Below are positions 50,746 to 58,341 of a stretch of DNA of 64,000 bases, one piece after another. Below the pieces are notes generated by a model. The model saw only the letters and a list, made by a program, of their open reading frames with translations, was not told where the DNA came from and made no database searches. How positions within the stretch are numbered: the stretch's first letter is position 1; every line of letters begins with the position of its first letter. A program made the translations under genes and the position numbers. Source of the DNA: Archaeoglobaceae archaeon (GTDB lineage Archaea; Halobacteriota; Archaeoglobi; Archaeoglobales; Archaeoglobaceae). The stretch covers positions 1 to 64,000 of the forward strand of contig JALSLC010000003.1 in the NCBI GenBank assembly GCA_026988525.1. The letters run 5' to 3'.

Positions 50746-52926
50746 GTGAAAATAGGCGTATTTGTTTGCAAATGCGGTGTTAACATTGCTGGAGTTGTCG
50801 ATGTTGAAAAGATAGCTGAAGTTGCAAGAAATGAAGGTTGTTTCTCTGAAGTATTAGATTACGCCTGTTCTAAAGCTGGACAGGACGAAATAGCTAAAAA
50901 AATTAAAGAAGAAAAACTCGATGCAATTGTAATTGCAGCTTGCACACCAAAACTCCACGAAAGTACTTTTAGAAAGTTAGCAGAAAAATCAGGATTAAAT
51001 CCATATAGAGTTGTTATGGCTAATATAAGAGAGCAATGTACGTGGGTTCACGATAAAAACAAAGAAACTCAGGAAAAAGCTGAAGAACTCACATTAATGG
51101 CTATCAACAGAGTTAGAAAGTCAAAGAATTTGAAAAAAAGTAAACTCAGAGTTAAGAGAAAAGTGTTGGTAATTGGAGGAGGTGTTGCTGGAATAGAAAC
51201 TTCGCTCTTACTTGCTAATTCTGGGATAGACGTTGTTTTAGTTGAAAAACAACCAAGCATAGGGGGACATATGGCTCTACTAAATGAGATATTCCCGAAC
51301 AACGATTGTTCTATTTGTGTTCTTTCCCCAAAAATGAGTGAAGTTTGGGAAAACGAGAAAATAAGTGTTTATACTAATTCGGAAGTTACATCTATAAGCG
51401 GATATGCTGGAAATTTTAAAGTTAAAATAAAGGTGAATCCGAGGTATGTAAATGAAGAATGTAAGGGTTGTATAGAAGATTGCTCTTCTATTTGCCCGAT
51501 AACAGTTTACGATGAATTTCTTGGAACATTTAGAAAAGCAATATATTTGCCATTCCCTCAATCAACACCTCTTTACGCTAAGATAGATAGTGAGAGTTGC
51601 ATCAGATGTGACATGTGTATTAAAGCCTGTGAACCCAAAGCTATAGATTTTTCACAAAAACCAGAATTTTTTGAATTGGACGTTGGAGCTATAGTTATTG
51701 CTACAGGTTACAGTCTTTTTAATCCCAAGTTAAAACCTGAATTTAGATTTGGTGAGAAAGGTGTAATTACTTTACTCGAGTTGGAGAGGTTACTTTCACC
51801 ATCCTCAAAAATTAAATTTGAAGATTTATTCAAAAACAGTCCAAAAGTTGCTTTTATTCAGTGTGTGGGTAGTAGAGACCTTTCAACAAACAAACATTGC
51901 TCTGTAGTTTGTTGTATGGCGAGTATAAAAAATGCTGTAATTCTTAAAAGGAGGTACAATGCTAATGTAACCATCTTTTACACTGACATAAGAGCTTGTG
52001 GTTATGAAGAATACTATAGAAAAGCAATGGAAATTGGTGTAAAATTTATCAGAGCTAAACCTGTTGTTGAAGAAGTAAAAGATAGAGTTGTTTTGAAGTA
52101 TGAAGATACTTTGTTGGGAAGGGTTTTAAAAGAAGAGTTTGACTTAGTAGTTCTTGCGGTTGGAATGATGGGTGTTGATGGTGAGTTTGTTGAAGTTGTA
52201 CATCCAAAGCTTAAGCCAGTTGAAAGCTTAAGTCCCGGTATATTTGTGGCTGGATGTGCATCAGGTCCAAAGGATATAAGAGACAGTATAAATTCTGCAG
52301 GCTTAGCAGCAGCAAAAGTTTTTGAGTTTATGGAATGTGCAGAGTTAGAACCCTACAATGCTTTTGTATTACCTGAATTGTGTGTTGGCTGTAAAGTTTG
52401 TGAGAGAGCTTGTCCCTCTAATGCTATAAAAGTGTCTGATAAAGCTGAAATTGTGAAAGAAGCGTGCAGAATGTGTGGTTTATGTGTATCCTTATGCCCA
52501 AATAATGCAATAGATCAGGGCTTCTATTCTAATGAGGAGTTGTTTGCTGAAATATCTGCGGTATCTCCCGGAAAAGTAATTGTGTTTGCTTGTAATTACT
52601 GTGCCTATTCAGCTCTCGATTTAGCTGGAGCTCTTAGGCTTAAGTATAATGAGTGTGTTAGAGTTATAAGGATTCCATGCTCTGTTAGAGTTTCTTCAAA
52701 AATGATTGTTGAGGCTATGAAAAAGTCCAAGGGCGTTGTATTAGCTGGATGTAGAATTGGGGAATGTCATTTTGGTGTAAATGAATATGCTAAGGAAAGA
52801 CTGGAAAAGCTTAGAAGTAACTTGGGTAAAGAAGGGTTCAGGCTTAAAGGTATATGGTGTTCTGCAAATGAAGCGGAAAAGATAGTTAAAGAGATTGAAG
52901 AGTTTGTGAAAATAGTTAATAGCTAA
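50746..52926 (+). CDS. hdrA: HdrA-like heterodisulfide-reductase subunit fused to an MvhD domain
   Basis: A 726-residue flavin and Fe-S protein. In order: an N-terminal Cys region (FVCKCGVNIAGVVDVEKIA), the FAD loop VIGGGVAGIETSLLLANSG (about 138-156), GGHMALLNE, an insert with the cluster ligands, NDCSICVLSPKM, then the ferredoxin repeats CIRCDMCIKACEP, CVGCKVCERACPS and CRMCGLCVSLCPN. The C-terminus from about residue 605 is an MvhD-type domain with FACNYCAYSALD, RIPCSVRV and AGCRIGECHF. HdrA bifurcates electrons. This fusion would accept them directly, and the polyferredoxin next door fits the relay. The start is GTG. Confidence 0.93.
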   Translation: MKIGVFVCKCGVNIAGVVDVEKIAEVARNEGCFSEVLDYACSKAGQDEIAKKIKEEKLDAIVIAACTPKLHESTFRKLAEKSGLNPYRVVMANIREQCTWVHDKNKETQEKAEELTLMAINRVRKSKNLKKSKLRVKRKVLVIGGGVAGIETSLLLANSGIDVVLVEKQPSIGGHMALLNEIFPNNDCSICVLSPKMSEVWENEKISVYTNSEVTSISGYAGNFKVKIKVNPRYVNEECKGCIEDCSSICPITVYDEFLGTFRKAIYLPFPQSTPLYAKIDSESCIRCDMCIKACEPKAIDFSQKPEFFELDVGAIVIATGYSLFNPKLKPEFRFGEKGVITLLELERLLSPSSKIKFEDLFKNSPKVAFIQCVGSRDLSTNKHCSVVCCMASIKNAVILKRRYNANVTIFYTDIRACGYEEYYRKAMEIGVKFIRAKPVVEEVKDRVVLKYEDTLLGRVLKEEFDLVVLAVGMMGVDGEFVEVVHPKLKPVESLSPGIFVAGCASGPKDIRDSINSAGLAAAKVFEFMECAELEPYNAFVLPELCVGCKVCERACPSNAIKVSDKAEIVKEACRMCGLCVSLCPNNAIDQGFYSNEELFAEISAVSPGKVIVFACNYCAYSALDLAGALRLKYNECVRVIRIPCSVRVSSKMIVEAMKKSKGVVLAGCRIGECHFGVNEYAKERLEKLRSNLGKEGFRLKGIWCSANEAEKIVKEIEEFVKIVNS

Positions 52927-52941
52927 ATTAGAGTGATATAA

Positions 52942-53997
52942 ATGATAGAGGAAATAGAAAAAATAGCAGATGTTTCGGATTCCAATTTTATTTTCAAACA
53001 GAATATTTTTTGGTCATTGGAGGGTGAAAGAAAAAAAGAGTCGAGAGAAATAGTTTATTATTCAAATAAATGTAGTGGTTGTAGATTTTGTGTTTATGCT
53101 TGTCCAGTAAACGCAATATCAAGTTACAGTGAACAGCCTTTTATATTGATAGATCATACAATCTGCTGTTTTTGTGGAATATGTAGTAGTTTATGCCCTG
53201 ATAGGGCAATAGAGTTTAGGATAGATGGGGTAAAAAAAGAACCATTTGTTGTATATAAGGGAGCTGAAAAGTTAGAAAGTTGTGCTGGTTGTGCTGTTTG
53301 TTATACAATTTGTCCAGCAAACGCAGTGAAAATAAAGCCCATACTTAAAATAGACGACATCCATGAAAGAGAATTTGGAAAAAATGGCACTCTAAGAATA
53401 GATTTAGAGAAGTGTAAGAAATGTGGTAGATGCACACTTTTTTGTGATGCTCTTGTAGCAGTTGTAGATGAAGGAATAGTGAACATTCTTTTTAATGAAG
53501 ATAGATGCGATTATTGTGGTTTATGTGAGGAAGTTTGCCCTAACAAGGCTATAGAAGTTGTAAGCGAGTATAAGGTTGAAAAAGTAGGTATTAAAAAAGT
53601 TGTAGATATAGAGATAGAAAATTGTATAGAATGTGGATTATGTGAAATTTCATGCCCTTACGATGGTGTAAAAGTGCATAAAAGTATTGAAGGAGAAATA
53701 AAAGTTAATTGGAGAAGATTGGAAAAATACTGTGATTGGGAAAGTTGTAGAATGTGTATAAATATATGTAAAAGTAAAGCATGGTATGTAGAGGAGGGAA
53801 AGTTAAAACTAAAAACAGAGTTATGTCGCTTTTGTAGAGCTTGCATGTATGTTTGCCCAGAAAAATTAATAGAAGTTAAAGTTAAGTCAATAAATTGCAC
53901 TCCTGAATGGAGTAGTTATAAATTAGCAATTAATAGGGTTTTGAACGAAAAAACTGCTGAGTTAAGTAGAAGTTGGTTGTTGGAGGGTGATGAATGA
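52942..53997 (+). CDS. Polyferredoxin with eight cluster motifs (FwdF/MvhB-like)
   Basis: A 351-residue electron-relay protein. Eight four-Cys motifs are visible in order, for example CSGCRFCVYACP, CCFCGICSSLCP, CAGCAVCYTICP, CKKCGRCTLFCD, CDYCGLCEEVCP, CIECGLCEISCP, CESCRMC-type with DWES insert, and CRFCRACMYVCP. One of the eight (CDWESCRMC) has a longer spacing and may not be a classical site. Eight motifs and about 350 residues match FwdF of formylmethanofuran dehydrogenase better than MvhB with twelve. It is coupled to the HdrA-MvhD gene, 15 bases apart. Confidence 0.87.
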   Translation: MIEEIEKIADVSDSNFIFKQNIFWSLEGERKKESREIVYYSNKCSGCRFCVYACPVNAISSYSEQPFILIDHTICCFCGICSSLCPDRAIEFRIDGVKKEPFVVYKGAEKLESCAGCAVCYTICPANAVKIKPILKIDDIHEREFGKNGTLRIDLEKCKKCGRCTLFCDALVAVVDEGIVNILFNEDRCDYCGLCEEVCPNKAIEVVSEYKVEKVGIKKVVDIEIENCIECGLCEISCPYDGVKVHKSIEGEIKVNWRRLEKYCDWESCRMCINICKSKAWYVEEGKLKLKTELCRFCRACMYVCPEKLIEVKVKSINCTPEWSSYKLAINRVLNEKTAELSRSWLLEGDE

Positions 53998-55127
53998 AGG
54001 CAGTTTTGTGCATCACAGGAAGTCTTGCAGCGGTAGAATGTGTAAAACTTATAAGAGAGTTGAAAAGAAGAGGTTTTGAAGTGAAAACAGTTGTAAGTGA
54101 AAAAGCAACCGAAATAATTGGTATAAAAGCTCTTGAATTTATATCAGATTTATGCAACAATCACGTTGAAATTGCGGGAATTAATGGCTGGTGTGATTTA
54201 GTTATAATCGCTCCTGCAACTGCTAATACGATTTCTAAAATTGCTAACGGTATAGCAGACACCCCAGTTACTTTAACTGTTTTAACTGCAATTGGGTCTG
54301 GAAAAAAAGTAATATTGGCTCCAGCAATGCACCTTGGAATGTACAAAAACGAATTTGTTCAGAGAAACATTAGAAAACTTAAAGAAATTGGAATTTGCAT
54401 CGTTTATCCTAAGATTGAAGAAAATAAAGCAAAATTGGCAAGTATAGATGAAATATGTTTGTACGCTGAAAGAGCAGTATCTTCTAATGAATTCAATGGA
54501 AAAAAAGTAGTAGTAACAGCAGGACCAACTTATGAGTATATAGATCCAATAAGGTTTATCAGTAACAGAAGTTCTGGGAGAATGGGACTAATGTTAGCTT
54601 TGGAGTTTTGGAGAAGGAAAGCAGAAGTTGTTTTAATAACTTCTAAACCTTCAGGATATAGGCTCGAAGGCTTTAGAGAAATAGAAGTTGTTAGTGTTAT
54701 GGATATGCTTGAACACTGCCTTAGGGAAGTGAAGGACTGTGATTTATTTGTTTCAGCTGCAGCCCCTTCAGATTTTATAGTTGAAAAATTTGATAAAAAA
54801 ATAAAAACATGTAATGAAATATGTTTAAAACTGAAATCAGCACCAAAGATAATACACGAAGTAAGAAAGGTGTACTCTGGGCATATTATTGGTTTTAAAG
54901 CTGAAACTGGGATAAAAGATGAAGATTTAGAAAAGATAGCTCTGGATAAAGCAATATCTGATAAACTTGAGATGGTGGTAGCAAACGATGTTGAGTTGAG
55001 AGGAATGGGAACTGAGGATACTAGGGTGGTAATAGTTACTGAGGGCTATAAAAAATGGATTGAAGGAAGGAAAGAGGATGTTGCAAAGGAAATAGTTAAT
55101 TTTTATGTTGAAAAGTTTTTGAGGTAG
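53994..55127 (+). CDS. coaBC: CoaBC, phosphopantothenoylcysteine synthetase/decarboxylase
   Basis: A 377-residue bifunctional enzyme of CoA synthesis. The CoaC half has ITGSLAAVECVKLIREL at the start, APATANTISKIANGIAD and APAMHLGMY; the CoaB half starts near residue 165 with VVVTAGPTYEYIDPIRFISN and includes SSGRMGLMLA. ATG overlaps the polyferredoxin stop by four bases (ATGA). Length is typical. Confidence 0.95.
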   Translation: MKAVLCITGSLAAVECVKLIRELKRRGFEVKTVVSEKATEIIGIKALEFISDLCNNHVEIAGINGWCDLVIIAPATANTISKIANGIADTPVTLTVLTAIGSGKKVILAPAMHLGMYKNEFVQRNIRKLKEIGICIVYPKIEENKAKLASIDEICLYAERAVSSNEFNGKKVVVTAGPTYEYIDPIRFISNRSSGRMGLMLALEFWRRKAEVVLITSKPSGYRLEGFREIEVVSVMDMLEHCLREVKDCDLFVSAAAPSDFIVEKFDKKIKTCNEICLKLKSAPKIIHEVRKVYSGHIIGFKAETGIKDEDLEKIALDKAISDKLEMVVANDVELRGMGTEDTRVVIVTEGYKKWIEGRKEDVAKEIVNFYVEKFLR

Positions 55128-55128
55128 T

Positions 55129-55545
55129 GTTTTTGTATCGTTTTTTATATATTTGATATTTAGTTAGGTAAGGTTTTTTATTTTATCGGAGTAATCATAA
55201 CTTTCGGAAATCTCCTTAACGATCCTTAGGGTTGATTTTAGTTCTTTTAACTGCCTTTTATGTTCTCGGAAATCAAATCAAGAGGATATTTTCTGAAAAT
55301 CATACCAAATAAGGGGTTACCAATATCTATTTCTTCAAAATGCCCTCCTACATTATTTCCAATAATAATAAAGTGTTTCCCATTCTTTTTCTCCATCTGC
55401 CCGGCGAGAAGCTTTCATCGTAGGACTTTTTTGAAACTTTTATTTTCTTAGGATATTGAGCAACGGGATAAATGTTAATATATAAAATTCCAGAACTTCT
55501 TCTTTCTAAGCTCTCTATATCTATAAAGTTATTTAACTCTTCCAT
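55129..55545 (-). pseudogene. Decayed gene fragment of the hsd locus
   Basis: The minus strand starts with an ATG right at the end of the hsdS remnant and reads MEELNNFIDIESLERRSSG, then VAQYPKKIKVSKKS. After that the sense breaks: the continuation appears in another frame as KKNGKHFIIIGNNVGGHFEE and IFRKYPLDLISENI, and in a third as KELKSTLRIVKEISESYDY. Each stretch is protein-like but none is intact, so at least two frameshifts are present. It would be the gene after hsdS in a type I restriction locus. The exact function is not recognised. Confidence 0.5.
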
Positions 55546-55804
55546 GATTAAACACCTCGTCCAAAATACTTTCCTTCATCTCCTCAAGCTGAGTTATTTG
55601 ATTCTGAATTTTTTCTTTTAGTGCTTTGATTTTCTCATAAACGCTGTCAAGGTAGTTTGCTATTTCTTTTTGTTTTTCAAGGTCTGGCTTGCCGTTGCGG
55701 AAGGGGATAGGGATTTTTGAATTAATCAGGAATTCCTTTGGAACTCTTTTATGTCCAACAGTCCCAGTAAAATGGAGTTTTGCTAAATTTCTAAATCTTT
55801 TGAA
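55529..55804 (-). pseudogene. hsdS: Type I restriction specificity subunit remnant (hsdS C-terminus)
   Basis: An open frame of 91 codons with no start, preceded by a TAG (55805-55807), ending at TAA 55529. It reads LHFTGTVGHKRVPKEFL, then IPIPFRNGKPDLEKQKEIAN and ITQLEEMKESILDEVF, which is the C-terminal target-domain edge and conserved dimer coiled coil of HsdS. The first about 300 residues are gone. No hsdM or hsdR is nearby. The region 55128-55911 is otherwise free of intact genes and looks like a decaying island between coaBC and the prepilin peptidase. Confidence 0.8.
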
Positions 55805-55911
55805 CTAAATTTTTAGATATATACTCAATTTAGTGAATAATAACATTAATCCTGAAAATATAATATTTAACAATCAAGATTCATTTTACTCGCGAACTCA
55901 TCAAAAATAAA

Positions 55912-56613
55912 TTAAAATAAACTTATAAAATAGTACATAATGTCTCCTACAAACACTGCTACAATAAATCCTGCAGTTATAAAACATATAAAAGGCAAAG
56001 CTGGAGTAACCCAAACTTTTTTTACACCTTTTTTCTTTAATTTTTCTATTTCTTCTTCTTCAGCTTCTATACCTCTTAACCCTCTGACTATTTTCCCATT
56101 TTCAACTCTCTCAAGTAGGTTGTGAAATTTGATTTCATCTATGTCTTTTTTATATCCTATTAGACAGTATGGAAATTCTAAATCTCTATTCAAAACGTTC
56201 TTAATCAAAATTATTAGCACTAAGGCTGGTGCAACTATTACAGAATTTGCGAGTGTTGAAAAAGCAAAAATTCCTAAACCAGTACTTAAAATGGGAAACA
56301 TGTAGAACTTTGGGTAAGTTGGAAAAGCAAAAGCCAAACTCATCAAAGCCTTTGCATCTGCACCCCCATATAGGCCAAGCCAGTAAACAGCATAGCTAAA
56401 TATAGAAACGAACAGAAATTGAGCTATAGCAAATATTAAGTTGAATGGTTTTATTACATATTCAATTATATTTAGAGGAATAAAAATAGCGACCATATAC
56501 ACCCATAGCTTGTTGGATATTAGCCTCTCTTTTAAATCTCTTCTACTCGCCTCAATTAGAAAAAGTAGGGCAATAATGATTTTTAAGATGTGTATCTCTT
56601 CTATTATAATCAT
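55912..56613 (-). CDS. Archaeal prepilin peptidase (A24 family)
   Basis: A 233-residue membrane aspartyl protease that cleaves class III signal peptides of pilins. The two catalytic Asp motifs are EASRRDLKERLISN (about 22-35) and GLYGGADAKALMSLAF (about 87-102, GxGD-like as GGAD). There are about six helices, and a cytosolic charged insert (about 155-200) before the last helix, as in EppA/FlaK/PibD-type enzymes. It is intact, although the pilin operon at 28.5-33.3 kb is broken, so it must have other substrates or the break is recent. It overlaps homoserine dehydrogenase by four bases. Confidence 0.88.
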   Translation of the reverse strand: MIIIEEIHILKIIIALLFLIEASRRDLKERLISNKLWVYMVAIFIPLNIIEYVIKPFNLIFAIAQFLFVSIFSYAVYWLGLYGGADAKALMSLAFAFPTYPKFYMFPILSTGLGIFAFSTLANSVIVAPALVLIILIKNVLNRDLEFPYCLIGYKKDIDEIKFHNLLERVENGKIVRGLRGIEAEEEEIEKLKKKGVKKVWVTPALPFICFITAGFIVAVFVGDIMYYFISLF

Positions 56614-57608
56614 TTATTCACCTCGCAAGAGTATATCTCTGCTAAATCAGAAATAACAGCACTTGCAGTCTCAATACTTCCAGCACCTCTCCCAATCACG
56701 AAAACTTCCTTAGCCAAATCAGTTTTTATTAGGACTGCATTTAGAGTTCCATGGATGCATAGAGGATTATTCAGAGAAACAAGCCTTGGGCCAACTTTTA
56801 AAGTTTGCTCATTGACTTCAGCTATTAGTCTAATGGTATATCCTTTCTCCATTGCTATTTCAAAAGCTTCAGGTGTTATTTTAGTTATACCAACGATTTC
56901 AACATCATCAAATTTGACGTCCATATTCATTAAAGCGTTTGCAAGAATAACCAGCTTGGCTGCTGAGTCAATACCCTCAACATCGTAACTCTCATTTGCT
57001 TCTGCAATTCCCAATTCTTTCGCCTCTGAGAGGACTACATCGTAGGGCAGTTTCTCTTTCTCCATTTTTGATAGTATGTAATTACATGTTCCATTTAAAA
57101 TGCCTTTTATTGAAATTATGTTGTTTCCAGCAAGATCTCTTTTTATTAGTTTTATAACAGGCATAGCCCCTCCAACAGTCGCCTCAAACATTAGCTTAAC
57201 GTTGTTTTTTTCAGCCAATTTCATCAATTCTTTGTAAGCAACAACTAAGGGGCCTTTGTTGGAAGTGACTACGTGGCATCCTTTTTTCAAACACTTTTTT
57301 ATGTGTGTTAAACCCGGTTCTCCCGTTTTTATGTTAGTGGGTGTCAATTCTAAGGCTACATCAAAATCAACACTATCTATTATTTCATCTACAGTTAGCC
57401 TTTCTGGTAGTGAACCCTCTTTATTTTTTATTTCTAAAGCCTTTTTAAGGTCAATTGAATCTGAAATTATTGCTCCTTTTGAATCTGCAATAGCAACGAC
57501 TGTGTACTCCCCAATCAATCTTCTTATTCTTTCTTTATCAATGAGTATCTTTGCAACGCCTCTTCCAACAGCTCCAAATCCGAATATTGCTAACTTTATC
57601 ATATACAT
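56610..57608 (-). CDS. hom: Homoserine dehydrogenase
   Basis: A 332-residue NAD(P)-dependent enzyme of threonine and methionine synthesis. KLAIFGFGAVGRGVAKIL at the start is the nucleotide loop, GCHVVTSNKGPLVV (about 110-123), MFEATVGGAMPVI (about 140-152), KGILNGTCNYIL and EANESYDVEGIDSAAKL are the family signatures. There is no fused ACT or kinase domain; a separate ACT protein is encoded directly upstream, with its stop overlapping this ATG (TGATG). That neighbour is probably the allosteric partner. Confidence 0.95.
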   Translation of the reverse strand: MYMIKLAIFGFGAVGRGVAKILIDKERIRRLIGEYTVVAIADSKGAIISDSIDLKKALEIKNKEGSLPERLTVDEIIDSVDFDVALELTPTNIKTGEPGLTHIKKCLKKGCHVVTSNKGPLVVAYKELMKLAEKNNVKLMFEATVGGAMPVIKLIKRDLAGNNIISIKGILNGTCNYILSKMEKEKLPYDVVLSEAKELGIAEANESYDVEGIDSAAKLVILANALMNMDVKFDDVEIVGITKITPEAFEIAMEKGYTIRLIAEVNEQTLKVGPRLVSLNNPLCIHGTLNAVLIKTDLAKEVFVIGRGAGSIETASAVISDLAEIYSCEVNK

Positions 57609-58108
57609 CACTCAGGTTCGAGTGGTTCTATCATTATTATCCCTTTTTTCTTGCAAACAGCTTTCAGATTTTCCATGGCTTTTTTTAATTCTTCATCTCC
57701 AATAGCCGAAATTGTGACCATCGCTGTAGATGGTTTATTTAAGCATGGCATAGATATATGCATTTCTACAACTTCTGCAAAACCTGTTTTATCTACAGCA
57801 TCTATCGTACTTGATAAATCTGTGTGGATAATATGTCCAATTAAAACAACAGATGTTGTGGATGTAAGTCTTGACTCATTGAACCTTTTTATTGTAATTC
57901 CCTTGGATTTTATGTTTTCTAAGAGTTTTTTCACATTTTTTTCGTCTATCTCTATTGATATTTCTACAGGTACTTTTCCTTCAGAAATTTCTTCTCTTCT
58001 GTGAACTATGCTTATTATATTTCCTTTGTACTTAGATACAGGCTCTATTACTTTTGCAAGTTGACCCGGCTTATCTTTTAGTTCCACCACCAAGGAAACT
58101 ATTGCCAT
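57608..58108 (-). CDS. ACT-domain regulatory protein
   Basis: A 166-residue protein with two ACT-like regions. The first (VVELKDKPGQLAKVIEPV) is clear; the second begins near residue 85 with a beta-rich TTSVVLIGHIIHT stretch. There is no catalytic domain. ACT domains bind amino acids, and the coupling to hom suggests threonine or methionine feedback control in trans. First gene of a three-gene leftward operon with hom and the prepilin peptidase. Confidence 0.87.
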   Translation of the reverse strand: MAIVSLVVELKDKPGQLAKVIEPVSKYKGNIISIVHRREEISEGKVPVEISIEIDEKNVKKLLENIKSKGITIKRFNESRLTSTTSVVLIGHIIHTDLSSTIDAVDKTGFAEVVEMHISMPCLNKPSTAMVTISAIGDEELKKAMENLKAVCKKKGIIMIEPLEPE

Positions 58109-58182
58109 GGTTTAAAACGCACAAAATCATTTAATGAAAGTTACCTTTCAATTTTTTATTTGATTTTATAAAATTCAAAAAG

Positions 58183-58257
58183 CGGACCCGGCGGGATTTG
58201 AACCCGCGATCCCCGGCTTAGAAGGCCGGTGCTTTATCCATGCTAAGCCACGGGCCC
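58183..58257 (-). tRNA. tRNA-Arg (TCT)
   Basis: On the minus strand acceptor GGGCCCG pairs with CGGGTCC (one G-U), anticodon stem CCGGC/GCCGG encloses CTTCTAA with anticodon TCT, T arm GCGGGTTCAAATCCCGC. Discriminator G, no CCA. It is the tRNA for AGA, the common Arg codon in this AT-rich genome. Confidence 0.96.
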
Positions 58258-58341
58258 TTGTGGAATTATTTTAGTTCGTTGCATTTAAACCTTGCCCTAC
58301 GATAAAAAACATTTTAATCCTATATATGATTACGAGCTTTC

